A stretch of DNA of 64,000 bases, from contig JAHLYR010000008.1 of NCBI GenBank assembly GCA_025128025.1, positions 1-64,000 on the forward strand, in the 5' to 3' direction. Each line of letters begins with the position of its first letter. The stretch's first letter is position 1. Source of the DNA: Synechococcus sp. CS-1330. Its GTDB lineage: Bacteria; Cyanobacteriota; Cyanobacteriia; PCC-6307; Cyanobiaceae. The notes beneath the pieces were generated by a model. It worked only from the letters and a program-made list of their open reading frames with translations, made no database searches and was not told the origin of the DNA. Below, one piece after another: positions 35,935-44,031 of this stretch. The translations under genes were made by a program, and so were the position numbers.

Positions 35935-36846
35935 ATGGAGGGTCGCCAGGACACCCGCGAACAGGTGAAGCGAGTGCTGCTGGTGGCCCTGGCCGTCAAC
36001 ATCAGCATGACGCTGTTGAAATTGCTGCTAGGCCTCTTGAGTGGCTCACTAGCCGTGCTGGCGGATGCCATGCACAGTGCCACTGACGGATTTTCGAGCC
36101 TGTTGGGACTGGTTACCAATGGACTTTCAGATCCCGAACCAGACCGGGACCATCCCTACGGGCACCACAAGTACGAAGCGGTGGGGGCCCTGGCTATCGC
36201 AGCCTTCATCCTGTTCACTGCCTTTGAGATCCTGCAGGCCGCCATCGGGAGGCTGAGCACCGGACTACAGCCCTTGCGAATGGATAGCCGGGAGCTGCTG
36301 ATACTGCTGCTCGTGCTCGGCATCAACATTCTGTTGGCTAGCTACGAGCGGGCCGAGGGGCGCAGGCTTGGCAGTCCCCTACTCAAGGCCGATGCGGCCC
36401 ACACCAGCAGCGACATCTGGACAACAGCGGTGGTGCTGGTGGGCCTGGCCGGAGCGGTGTGGCTCAACCTCAGTTGGCTCGATGTCGCCCTAGCAATTCC
36501 GCTTTGCTTGCTGCTGGTGCGCGTGTGCTGGTCGGTGCTGCGCACCAACTTGCCCCAGTTGGTTGATCAGATCGCCATTGCCCCGGAGGCCATTCACCAG
36601 GTCGCGATGGAGGTGGCAGGGGTACTCAACTGCCACGACATCGCCAGCCGCGGGGTGCTGGGCCAGCAGGTGTTTATCGACATGCACATGGTGGTGGACG
36701 CCAATGACCTGCCAACGGCGCACCGGATCACCGAATTGGTGGAAGAGCACCTAGAGGCCCGGTTTGGTCGGGTGCGCTGCACGATCCACCTCGAACCCCG
36801 GGAATACGCCAGCGCCGCCATCACCTTTAAGGGCACCCATGGCTGA
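35935..36846 (+). CDS. Cation diffusion facilitator (Zn/Fe/Mn efflux)
   Basis: A 303-residue CDF transporter with about six helices. The metal-site motif ADAMHSATDGFSSLLGLV near residue 43 (HSATD) and the second site KADAAHTSSDIWTTAVVLVG (HTSSD) are both intact. DRDHPYGHHKYEAVG between them is diagnostic, and the cytoplasmic C-terminal domain follows. Members export divalent metals against protons; the metal is not certain. The start is ATG at 35935. Divergent from the DUF697-ZIP operon across 123 bases, it forms a likely metal-homeostasis locus. It overlaps the next gene by 8 bases. Confidence 0.92.
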   Translation: MEGRQDTREQVKRVLLVALAVNISMTLLKLLLGLLSGSLAVLADAMHSATDGFSSLLGLVTNGLSDPEPDRDHPYGHHKYEAVGALAIAAFILFTAFEILQAAIGRLSTGLQPLRMDSRELLILLLVLGINILLASYERAEGRRLGSPLLKADAAHTSSDIWTTAVVLVGLAGAVWLNLSWLDVALAIPLCLLLVRVCWSVLRTNLPQLVDQIAIAPEAIHQVAMEVAGVLNCHDIASRGVLGQQVFIDMHMVVDANDLPTAHRITELVEEHLEARFGRVRCTIHLEPREYASAAITFKGTHG

Positions 36847-37366
36847 GCAGTTGCCTCAAATAACACTGAGGCAGCAGGCCCAGCTACTGGATTGGGGGGC
36901 TGAACTTCAGGCTGCTCCCAATTGGGTTGGCAGCCTGCCGGTGGCCCTGCTTGAGCGCTGCTGGCTGAGGCTGCGCCGCATATCACTGGAGCAGCTTGCC
37001 TTGGTGCTACCGCCAGATGCCAGCGCCGAAGCACCAGAGCTGGTGCGCTACCGGGCCTGGATCTCCGCCGGAGCGCCGGCCTGGTCAGCCCAGCTGCGCT
37101 GCTGGCAGGAATTCGGTCAGCCGGCCTGCCAGGAGGCGCTGCGCCACTTCTGGGGCCACCAGGAGCGAGGCAACCACGGCTGGACCTTTGCTGCCTATCT
37201 GGAGCTGCTGGAGACCTATCGAAACCAGTTTCAACCAGGGGCCGTGCGGGCCCTGCCCCTGATCGTGCTCGCCCGCAGCGGGCAGCGGGAGCCCCATCGA
37301 CTGCACTGGCTCACCCCCCCCTTGGCCAGCCGATGCGGCACACTTGCCCCTGACCGCACAGGCTGA
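36839..37366 (+). CDS. Conserved cyanobacterial hypothetical protein
   Basis: A 175-residue soluble protein with regularly spaced Trp and Leu and no membrane segment (LLDWGAELQAAPNWVGSLPV, LLERCWLRLRRISLEQLALV, HFWGHQERGNHGWTFAAYL). I recognise no domain; composition and position suggest a picocyanobacterial conserved hypothetical. The ATG at 36839 lies inside the last codons of the CDF gene (8-base overlap), and a disordered-protein gene starts 4 bases after its stop, so the three are probably cotranscribed. Confidence 0.6.
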   Translation: MAEQLPQITLRQQAQLLDWGAELQAAPNWVGSLPVALLERCWLRLRRISLEQLALVLPPDASAEAPELVRYRAWISAGAPAWSAQLRCWQEFGQPACQEALRHFWGHQERGNHGWTFAAYLELLETYRNQFQPGAVRALPLIVLARSGQREPHRLHWLTPPLASRCGTLAPDRTG

Positions 37367-37370
37367 GGCG

Positions 37371-37901
37371 ATGGCCGACGAAACCACCCCCTCTCAATCT
37401 CGCGATGACCAGGGGGGCCGTGCCGGTGGCGGCCGCCCGCCAGGCAACCGCGAACCCGGCGGATTCCGCATCCGGCTCAGCGACAACGAGATGCGTGCCG
37501 CCAGAGCAATTCAGGAGGGCTTCGCGCTGCGCTCCACGGTGGCTGCCCTGGGCTTCGCCATTCGCACGGTGGCCCAGCTTCTCGAGGATGGAAAACTCGA
37601 CGAACTGGTCGCTCAACAAAGGGCCCAGGCCGGTCCCCGGGGAGATTCCCCCCGCAGTGATTCCCCCCGGGCGGAGCGCCGGCCAGGGGGTGGCGAGGGC
37701 CGGGTGATCCGCCAAGAGCGGGCACCTCGCATCGACCCGTTCGCTCGGCCTAGCAAGCCTCCTGCTCCCGTGGCAGAGCCCATCGAGTCCAGCACTGAAG
37801 AGGCTGCCCCCGAAGAGCTGGCTGCCGAAGATCTGGCTGTAGAAGAGCTGGCCCCCGAGAGCGCTGAGAGCACCGAAAACCCTGAGAGCACCGAGAGCTG
37901 A
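37371..37901 (+). CDS. Conserved cyanobacterial protein, mostly disordered
   Basis: A 176-residue protein with three zones. The first is a Gly/Arg/Ser-rich start. The second is a compact, probably helical middle (FRIRLSDNEMRAARAIQEGF then STVAALGFAIRTVAQLLEDG, residues about 41-85). The third is a long tail turning from Arg/Pro-rich to strongly acidic, with repeated EEL and AES/ENPES motifs. The opposite charges of the parts suggest self-interaction or nucleic-acid/protein binding, but function is unknown. The start is ATG at 37371. trpS follows after 5 bases. Confidence 0.65.
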   Translation: MADETTPSQSRDDQGGRAGGGRPPGNREPGGFRIRLSDNEMRAARAIQEGFALRSTVAALGFAIRTVAQLLEDGKLDELVAQQRAQAGPRGDSPRSDSPRAERRPGGGEGRVIRQERAPRIDPFARPSKPPAPVAEPIESSTEEAAPEELAAEDLAVEELAPESAESTENPESTES

Positions 37902-37906
37902 GTCCC

Positions 37907-38935
37907 ATGGCACGGCCGAGGGTTCTGTCTGGGGTGCAACCCACCGGGGCTCTGCACCTCGGCAACTGGCTGGGTGCGATCCGCAACTGGGTTGATCTCC
38001 AGAGCAGCCACGACACTTTTTTTTGTGTGGTCGATCTTCATGCGATCACAGTTCCCCATCAGCCAGCCCAGCTCGCGGAAGACACGCTCTCAACAGCTGC
38101 TCTCTATCTCGCCTGCGGCATAGATCCCGATCGCTCAACGGTGTTCGTGCAGAGCCATGTGAGCGCCCACTGCGAACTTGCCTGGCTGCTCAACTGCGTC
38201 ACCCCGCTCAATTGGCTGGAGCGGATGATCCAGTTCAAGGAAAAGGCAATCAAACAGGGAGACCAGGTGTCTGTGGGCCTATTGGACTACCCGGTGCTGA
38301 TGGCTGCCGACATCCTTCTCTACGACGCTGATCTAGTGCCAGTGGGGGAGGATCAAAAGCAGCACCTTGAACTCGCCCGCGACATTGCCCAGCAGCGCAT
38401 CAACGCCCGTTTTGGCAAGCGCAATCCAGACGGTGAGTTGATTCCAGTGCTCAAGGTGCCCGAGCCCTTGATCCTGCGAGAAGGGGCCCGGGTGATGAGC
38501 CTCACCGATGGCAGCTCAAAGATGAGCAAAAGTGACCCCAACGAGGGATCTCGGATCAGCTTGCTGGATCCGCCGGAACTGGTAGTTAAAAAAATCAAAC
38601 GGGCCAAAACAGACCCCACCATGGGGCTGGAATTCGGCAATCCGGAGCGGCCGGAAGCAGACAATCTTCTGGGGCTCTACGCCCTGCTGGCCGGCAAAAG
38701 CCGGCAGCAGGCAGCCGAGCAGTGCAGCGCCATGGGCTGGGGCACCTTTAAGCCCTTGCTGGCAGAAGCTGCCGTGGAGGCCTTAAGGCCAGTGCAGCAG
38801 CGTTATCAGGAGTGGCGCCAGCAGCCAGGAGCGGTGGCGGAGGTGCTGCGCAATGGCCAGCAAAAAGCTGCCGCTGTGGCCGATGAGACCCTCAAAAGGG
38901 TGCGGGAAACACTGGGTTTCTTGCCGCCCGCCTAG
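37907..38935 (+). CDS. trpS: Tryptophanyl-tRNA synthetase
   Basis: A class I synthetase of standard length (342 residues). The HIGH-type motif is TGALHLGNWLGA (residues 13-24), and KMSKS is in GSSKMSKSDPNEGS near 202. VVDLHAIT and LYDADLVPVGEDQKQHLEL are the tryptophan and adenylate binding parts. The start is ATG at 37907, 5 bases after the preceding stop. It is convergent with the DUF2752 gene, with 16 bases between stops. Confidence 0.96.
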   Translation: MARPRVLSGVQPTGALHLGNWLGAIRNWVDLQSSHDTFFCVVDLHAITVPHQPAQLAEDTLSTAALYLACGIDPDRSTVFVQSHVSAHCELAWLLNCVTPLNWLERMIQFKEKAIKQGDQVSVGLLDYPVLMAADILLYDADLVPVGEDQKQHLELARDIAQQRINARFGKRNPDGELIPVLKVPEPLILREGARVMSLTDGSSKMSKSDPNEGSRISLLDPPELVVKKIKRAKTDPTMGLEFGNPERPEADNLLGLYALLAGKSRQQAAEQCSAMGWGTFKPLLAEAAVEALRPVQQRYQEWRQQPGAVAEVLRNGQQKAAAVADETLKRVRETLGFLPPA

Positions 38936-38951
38936 GAGCTTTCTGGACAGT

Positions 38952-39305
38952 TCAGGCTGGCAAAGGCTGGCCCTGGCTCCAGCTCCAGAGCCGCAGCAGC
39001 CAGTAGCCAAACGCCAGCACCGCAGCGGCACAGGCCCACTGCAGCAGCTGCCTTGAGGCCAGGCGGCCGCCGAAGAGAGTCCAGAGCCCTAGGGCCAGCG
39101 CTAGCCCCACCAGCACAGGGCCAAAAGCGTGCCACTCCAGGGCTTGGTCAAGGTCACCGCGCAGGGTCGCCAGCACGGAGCGCGTTAGGTAACAGGCGGG
39201 GCAGGGAATCCCCGTGAGCTGACGCAGGGGACAACTCCAAAACCCCATGGGCAGGGCCGCTCCAGCCGCCAGGCCCAGCAACAGCAAAGAACGGCGCTGT
39301 CTCAA
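38952..39305 (-). CDS. DUF2752 family membrane protein
   Basis: A 117-residue membrane protein with three predicted helices. The CPACYLTRS segment (residues about 34-42), preceded by a Cys-containing SCPLRQLTGIP, is the DUF2752 signature: two Cys motifs on a loop after the first helix. Function is unknown; the cysteines could bind metal or form a disulfide. TTG at 39305 overlaps the stop of the TM2 gene as TTGA. It is last in a three-gene operon. Confidence 0.8.
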   Translation of the reverse strand: MRQRRSLLLLGLAAGAALPMGFWSCPLRQLTGIPCPACYLTRSVLATLRGDLDQALEWHAFGPVLVGLALALGLWTLFGGRLASRQLLQWACAAAVLAFGYWLLRLWSWSQGQPLPA

Positions 39306-39724
39306 GGCTCCTTGTAGATCACCCGACCCCGATCGTCATTGCCGACATCCAACAGCTCCGCGTGAAGCAACCGTTGGATCTCATCACGCACCTGGCGACT
39401 CTCCACCCCAGCCGGCAACTCCATCTCGACAAGGGCGTCATTAAGGGTGAAACCCAGCTCGCCGCGCCGCCTAGCCAAATGAACTAGCTGCCGCTCAACC
39501 GAGAGGGTCGAGCCCTGCAGCCCCAAAGGCAGGTTCGCCTGGTCAACCAGTTCGGGCATCAACCAGAGATCAACCAATTGGCCCACGAAGCAGAGACCAA
39601 AAGTGAGCAGCCAGAGAGTGCCACTTAGGGGTTTGCGGTTGTAGAAGCGATGCACGCCACAGACTCCCACCAGGCCCAGGGCCCAGAGCACGTAGCCGAA
39701 AGCCAGGTTGCGGCGCTCGCCCAT
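39302..39724 (-). CDS. TM2-domain protein with C-terminal winged-helix-like region
   Basis: A 140-residue protein. The N-terminal TM2 domain (two helices) reads AFGYVLWALGLVGVCGVHRFY then LWLLTFGLCFVGQLVDLWLM. The C-terminal 70 residues (VERQLVHLARRRGELGFTLN, VESRQVRDEIQRLLHAELLD) resemble a small winged-helix fold for binding protein or DNA. TM2 proteins have no settled bacterial function. The ATG at 39724 overlaps the DUF2605 stop (TGATG). An upstream frame extension to 39772 would overlap DUF2605 further and is unlikely. Confidence 0.78.
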   Translation of the reverse strand: MGERRNLAFGYVLWALGLVGVCGVHRFYNRKPLSGTLWLLTFGLCFVGQLVDLWLMPELVDQANLPLGLQGSTLSVERQLVHLARRRGELGFTLNDALVEMELPAGVESRQVRDEIQRLLHAELLDVGNDDRGRVIYKEP

Positions 39725-40062
39725 CACGGCAGGGTCACCCCATGGCGGCGCAGGGCCGCCGAAAGATTCCACACCGACAAAACCAATTGATGCCAGGGAG
39801 CCAGGGTTTCCATCTCCAGGGCCATTGGTATGGGAGCTGCCTGGCGCAAGCTTGTGGCAGCGCAGAGTTCCTTGCGGGCCTGCACCAGGTGGTCGCGCAG
39901 GATCAGCTGCTGGTCTTTGGGCATCACCGCTTCTGGGCAGTGATCTAGCAGCAGCAGGCCGCGCTCAAACCAGGAACTGAAGTCGTCGAGCAGGGACCCG
40001 AGCAGCTGATCAAGCAGGACGCCGGGGGATTGGGGCTCGGGTGTTGGAGAAGAAAAACCCAT
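39724..40062 (-). CDS. DUF2605 family protein
   Basis: A 112-residue soluble, mostly helical protein matching cyanobacterial DUF2605: LLDQLLGSLLDDFSSWFERG, LLLLDHCPEAVMPKDQQLIL and a conserved HQLVLSVWNLSAALRR end. Function is unknown. It is first in a coupled operon with the TM2 and DUF2752 genes and divergent from thrS, with 59 bases between starts. The start at 40062 is ATG. Confidence 0.75.
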   Translation of the reverse strand: MGFSSPTPEPQSPGVLLDQLLGSLLDDFSSWFERGLLLLDHCPEAVMPKDQQLILRDHLVQARKELCAATSLRQAAPIPMALEMETLAPWHQLVLSVWNLSAALRRHGVTLP

Positions 40063-40121
40063 GGCTCCAGCTTAAGAGCGCTGCGTAGGATCGTTCTTCG
40101 CCCTAATTAGACGCGCGATCA

Positions 40122-41945
40122 GTGCCCGTGAACCCAAGCAGCTCCGAGCCAGCACCGATCGCCCTGCCCAAAACCAGCGAAAGCAACCAGCTGCTGCGCA
40201 TTCGGCACTCGATGAGCCATGTGCTCGCCATGGCGGTGCAGAAGCTCTTTCCCCAGGCCCAAGTCACAATTGGCCCTTGGACCGAGAGCGGCTTTTATTA
40301 CGACTTCGACAATCCCGATCCCTTCACCGAGGCCGATCTCAAGGCAATAAAAAAGGAGATGGGCAAGATCATTGGCCGGCGTCTGCCGCTTGAGCGGATC
40401 GAAGTAAGCCGCACTGATGCCGAGGCAAGGATCAAAGCCCAAAACGAGCCTTACAAACTGGAGATCCTGGCGGGGATCAGCGAGCCCATCAGTCTCTACA
40501 CCCTGGGCGAGGAGTGGTGGGACCTCTGCGCCGGGCCCCACGTAGCCAACACCAGCGAGCTCAACCCCAAGGCCTTCGAGCTTGAGAGCGTCGCCGGCGC
40601 CTATTGGCGTGGCGATGAAACCAAAGCCCAGCTGCAGCGCATCTACGGCACCGCCTGGGAAACCCCCGAGCAGCTGGCGGAACACAAGCGGCGCAAGGAA
40701 GAGGCCAAACGTCGGGACCACAGGCGTTTGGGCACCGACCTGAATCTGTTCTCGATCGAGGATGAGGCCGGGGCTGGGCTGGTGTTCTGGCATCCCCGCG
40801 GGGCGCGGATGCGCCTGTTGATCGAGGATTTTTGGCGTCAGGCCCATTTCGCAGCTGGATACGAACTGCTGTACACACCACACGTGGCTGATATCAGCCT
40901 GTGGAAAACTTCCGGCCACCTCGACTTCTATGCCGAGAGCATGTTTGGCCCCATGCAAGTAGATGAGCGGCAATACCAGCTCAAGCCCATGAACTGCCCC
41001 TTTCACGTGCTCACTTACGCAAGCACCCTGCGCAGTTACCGGGAGCTGCCAATTCGCTGGGCCGAGTTGGGCACCGTTTATCGCTACGAGCGCCCGGGTG
41101 TGATGCACGGCTTAATGCGAGTGCGCGGCTTCACCCAGGACGACGCCCACGTGTTTTGCCTTCCAGAGCAGATAAGCGATGAGATCCTGCGCATCCTCGA
41201 TCTCACAGAGGAGATCCTATCCACCTTTGATTTCAAGACCTACGAAATAAATCTCTCCACCAGGCCGGAGAAATCGATCGGCGAAGACGCAGTTTGGAAA
41301 TTGGCAACCCAAGGCCTGATCGAGGCCCTCGATCGCAAGGGCTGGGCATACAAGATCGATGAAGGCGGCGGCGCCTTCTACGGTCCCAAGATCGACCTAA
41401 AAATCGAGGATGCCATCGGGCGAATGTGGCAGTGCTCCACAATCCAGCTCGATTTCAACCTGCCAGAACGATTCGAACTGGAGTACGTAGCAGCTGATGG
41501 CTCAAGAATGCGCCCGATCATGATTCACCGGGCCATCTTCGGTTCGCTGGAGCGGTTTTTCGGGATCATGACCGAGAACTACGCCGGCGATTTCCCCTTC
41601 TGGCTGGCACCCGAGCAGATCCGGCTGCTGCCCGTTACCGATGAGGTGATGCCCTACGCCGAGCAGCTACTTGAGCAGCTCAAGGCCGCTGGCATCCGCG
41701 CCACCCTGGACCATTCCGGCGAGCGCCTCGGCAAGCTGATTCGCAACGGCGAGCAGATGAAAATCCCCCTGCTGGGGGTGATCGGCGCCAAGGAAGCTGA
41801 AACAAATGCCGTGAGCCTGCGCAGCAGGCGCGAAGGCGAGCTCGGCAGCGTGGCCGTGGCCAACCTGCTGGCTGCAGCAGTGACGGCAAATGCCGAGCGG
41901 GCAGCCGGCCTGGGCCTGCCGGCGGTCACTACTCCCAGCCAGTGA
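40122..41945 (+). CDS. thrS: Threonyl-tRNA synthetase (no TGS domain)
   Basis: A class II synthetase, 607 residues. It starts directly with the editing domain (RHSMSHVLAMAV near residue 27 and DLCAGPHV near 136 carry the His/Cys editing residues). The N-terminal TGS domain of the Escherichia coli enzyme (642 residues) is missing, as in other cyanobacterial ThrRS. The catalytic core has the zinc ligands KPMNCPFHVL near 290, VRGFTQDDAHVFC and the His of MIHRAIFGSLERF near 469, then the anticodon-binding domain. GTG 40122 or GTG 40128 starts it. glk overlaps its end by 4 bases. Confidence 0.95.
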   Translation: MPVNPSSSEPAPIALPKTSESNQLLRIRHSMSHVLAMAVQKLFPQAQVTIGPWTESGFYYDFDNPDPFTEADLKAIKKEMGKIIGRRLPLERIEVSRTDAEARIKAQNEPYKLEILAGISEPISLYTLGEEWWDLCAGPHVANTSELNPKAFELESVAGAYWRGDETKAQLQRIYGTAWETPEQLAEHKRRKEEAKRRDHRRLGTDLNLFSIEDEAGAGLVFWHPRGARMRLLIEDFWRQAHFAAGYELLYTPHVADISLWKTSGHLDFYAESMFGPMQVDERQYQLKPMNCPFHVLTYASTLRSYRELPIRWAELGTVYRYERPGVMHGLMRVRGFTQDDAHVFCLPEQISDEILRILDLTEEILSTFDFKTYEINLSTRPEKSIGEDAVWKLATQGLIEALDRKGWAYKIDEGGGAFYGPKIDLKIEDAIGRMWQCSTIQLDFNLPERFELEYVAADGSRMRPIMIHRAIFGSLERFFGIMTENYAGDFPFWLAPEQIRLLPVTDEVMPYAEQLLEQLKAAGIRATLDHSGERLGKLIRNGEQMKIPLLGVIGAKEAETNAVSLRSRREGELGSVAVANLLAAAVTANAERAAGLGLPAVTTPSQ

Positions 41946-42934
41946 CCACCCTTCTCGCTGGGGACATCGGCGGCACCAAGACCCTTCTCGCCCTGTATCA
42001 GCTGCAGGCCGGGGGTGAATTGGAGCTGCTCCGCAGTGAGCGCTACCTATCCGCCGACTGGGACGACCTAGCCCCAATGCTTGACAGCTTTCTGGGTGTT
42101 GACCAGCCCATCCCAGCTGCCGCCTGCCTGGCGGTGGCAGGGCCGGTGGAGGCGGGTCAAGCCCAACTAACCAACCTCCACTGGCAGCTCGATGGCAGCC
42201 AGCTTGCTGCGGCCACAGGTATTGGGCGGTTTGAGCTGGTCAATGATTTCGCCGTATTGATCTACGGGCTGCCCCACCTCACCTCAGAGCAACAGGCGCT
42301 AATACGCCCGGGGGTGGCGAGGCCTGAGGCGCCCCTGCTGGTGCTGGGTGCGGGAACGGGTCTGGGAGTGGCCTACGGGGTACCAACCCCAGCTGGGCTG
42401 GTAGCGGTAGCTAGCGAGGCCGCCCACGCTGAATTCGCCCCCCGCAGCCAGCAGGAATGGGAGCTCAAACAGTGGCTCGCCCAAGAGCGGGGCCTGGAGC
42501 GAGTCTCGATCGAGCGGGTGGTGAGCGGCACGGGCCTGGGCGAAGTGGCCCGCTGGCTGCTTCACATCCGCCACCCCGGCGGAGACCATCCCCTTTTCCC
42601 GCTAGCCGAGGGGTCGGAACTGCCCGCTGCCGTGGCAGCCAGCGCTGCCCTAGGGGAAAGCCTGGCCTGCGAAGCCTTGGAGATCTGGATCGGCTGCTAC
42701 GGAAGTGTGTGTGGCGATCTGGCCCTGGCTGGTCTGAGCCGGGGAGGGCTGTGGTTGGCCGGCGGCACCGCAGGAAAACTGCTCGAAACCCTGCGCTCGC
42801 CCACCTTTAACCGGGCATTCCTTAATAAGGGTCGGCTAGAGCCGGTTCTAGCAAGCATGCCGATCACGGCCGTGGTCGATCCGGCCATTGGCCAATTCAG
42901 TGCGGCTTGCCGGGCCCGCATGCTGCTGGCCTGA
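41942..42934 (+). CDS. glk: Glucokinase (Glk family)
   Basis: A 330-residue glucokinase of the non-ROK Glk family. It begins TLLAGDIGGTKTLLALYQ (phosphate-1 motif), then ACLAVAGPVEAGQAQLTNLHW, FELVNDFAVLIYGL, VLGAGTGLGVAYGV and SEAAHAEFAPRS. It phosphorylates glucose from glycogen or uptake. The start is GTG at 41942, overlapping the thrS stop as GTGA. A second, ROK-type sugar kinase is encoded at 51088-51984, so the organism may have two glucose-phosphorylating enzymes. Confidence 0.92.
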   Translation: MTTLLAGDIGGTKTLLALYQLQAGGELELLRSERYLSADWDDLAPMLDSFLGVDQPIPAAACLAVAGPVEAGQAQLTNLHWQLDGSQLAAATGIGRFELVNDFAVLIYGLPHLTSEQQALIRPGVARPEAPLLVLGAGTGLGVAYGVPTPAGLVAVASEAAHAEFAPRSQQEWELKQWLAQERGLERVSIERVVSGTGLGEVARWLLHIRHPGGDHPLFPLAEGSELPAAVAASAALGESLACEALEIWIGCYGSVCGDLALAGLSRGGLWLAGGTAGKLLETLRSPTFNRAFLNKGRLEPVLASMPITAVVDPAIGQFSAACRARMLLA

Positions 42935-42961
42935 GACACTGGGCGCAGCAGAAGTTGTCCC

Positions 42962-43927
42962 ATGGTGCGCCCCCGGGTCGGACAAGGGGTTGAAGTTCAC
43001 GTTCCCGCCACCACCGCCAATGTGGGCCCCGGCTTTGACTGTCTGGGGGCTGCCCTGGATCTCGACAATGTCTTCCAGATGCGCTGCATCGAGGGAGGCA
43101 GCGAGCGCTTTGATCTGATTATTGAAGGCAGCGAAGGAGCTCACCTACGCGGTGGGCCCGACAACCTGGTGTATCGCTCGGCCCAACGGGTGTGGAAAGA
43201 AGCTGGCGAGGAGCCGGTGGCCCTTGAGGCAAGAGTCCGGCTGGCGGTGCCGCCGGCCCGAGGTCTTGGTAGCAGCGCCACTGCGATCGTGGCTGGCCTG
43301 ATCGGCGCCAATGCGCTGGTGGGCGAGCCCCTCAGCCGCGAGAAGCTGCTGGAGTTGGCCATCGATATTGAAGGCCATCCCGACAACGTGGTGCCATCAC
43401 TGGTGGGGGGATTGTGCATGACAGCCAAAGCGGCCTCTCACCGCTGGCGGGTGGTGCGCTGTGAGTGGTCGCCCCTGGTTCAGGCCGTGGTGGCAATCCC
43501 CGCTATCCGGCTCACCACCAGCGAAGCAAGGCGGGCCATGCCCAAATCAATTCCGGTGGGGGATGCGGTGATCAACCTGGGTTCCCTCACCTTGCTGCTG
43601 CAGGGGCTGCGCACCGGCAATGGCGACCTGATCACCGATGGCATGCACGACCGCCTGCATGAGCCATACCGCTGGGGCCTGATCCACGGTGGCAAGGCCG
43701 TGAGGGAGGCGGCACTAGCAGCGGGAGCCTGGGGTTGCGTGATCAGTGGCGCCGGTCCAAGCCTGCTTGCCCTTTGCCCCAAACCAGCGGCCGAGAACGT
43801 CAGCAGAGCGATGGTGCGGGCCTGGCACCAGGCCGGTGTTGAGTCCCGCTCCGAGGTGCTGGCCATCCAGCAACTGGGCAGCCGCTGGGAGCACTTGCCA
43901 GACCAGAAGCTAGGCGCCAGTGAGTAA
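42962..43927 (+). CDS. thrB: Homoserine kinase
   Basis: A GHMP kinase, 321 residues, phosphorylating homoserine for threonine synthesis. The N-terminal VHVPATTANVGPGFDCLGAA, the ATP motif PPARGLGSSATAIVAGL near residue 97, GHPDNVVPSLVGG and the C-terminal GAWGCVISGAGPSLLAL are all typical. The start is ATG at 42962. It sits 27 bases after glk and not far from thrS, a threonine-linked neighbourhood. A small CAGTC/GACTG hairpin with a GAGA loop follows the stop at 43935-43948. Confidence 0.95.
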   Translation: MVRPRVGQGVEVHVPATTANVGPGFDCLGAALDLDNVFQMRCIEGGSERFDLIIEGSEGAHLRGGPDNLVYRSAQRVWKEAGEEPVALEARVRLAVPPARGLGSSATAIVAGLIGANALVGEPLSREKLLELAIDIEGHPDNVVPSLVGGLCMTAKAASHRWRVVRCEWSPLVQAVVAIPAIRLTTSEARRAMPKSIPVGDAVINLGSLTLLLQGLRTGNGDLITDGMHDRLHEPYRWGLIHGGKAVREAALAAGAWGCVISGAGPSLLALCPKPAAENVSRAMVRAWHQAGVESRSEVLAIQQLGSRWEHLPDQKLGASE

Positions 43928-44031
43928 ATCTACTCAGTCGAGAGACTGGGGCTGATAGGTTGGTTGCCGATTTGAACAGTGCCTGACCTCGGCTTTGTTC
44001 AGCGAATCACCAGATCTGCAATCGGGCCGTG

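Noticed and set aside
40119-41108. 329-residue open frame on the minus strand opposite thrS
   Set aside because: It lies wholly antisense to a gene with clear synthetase motifs; long antisense frames are common in GC-rich DNA with biased codon use.
43935-43948. Hairpin CAGTC-GAGA-GACTG after thrB as terminator
   Set aside because: Only 5 bp of stem and no T tract; too weak to call an intrinsic terminator.
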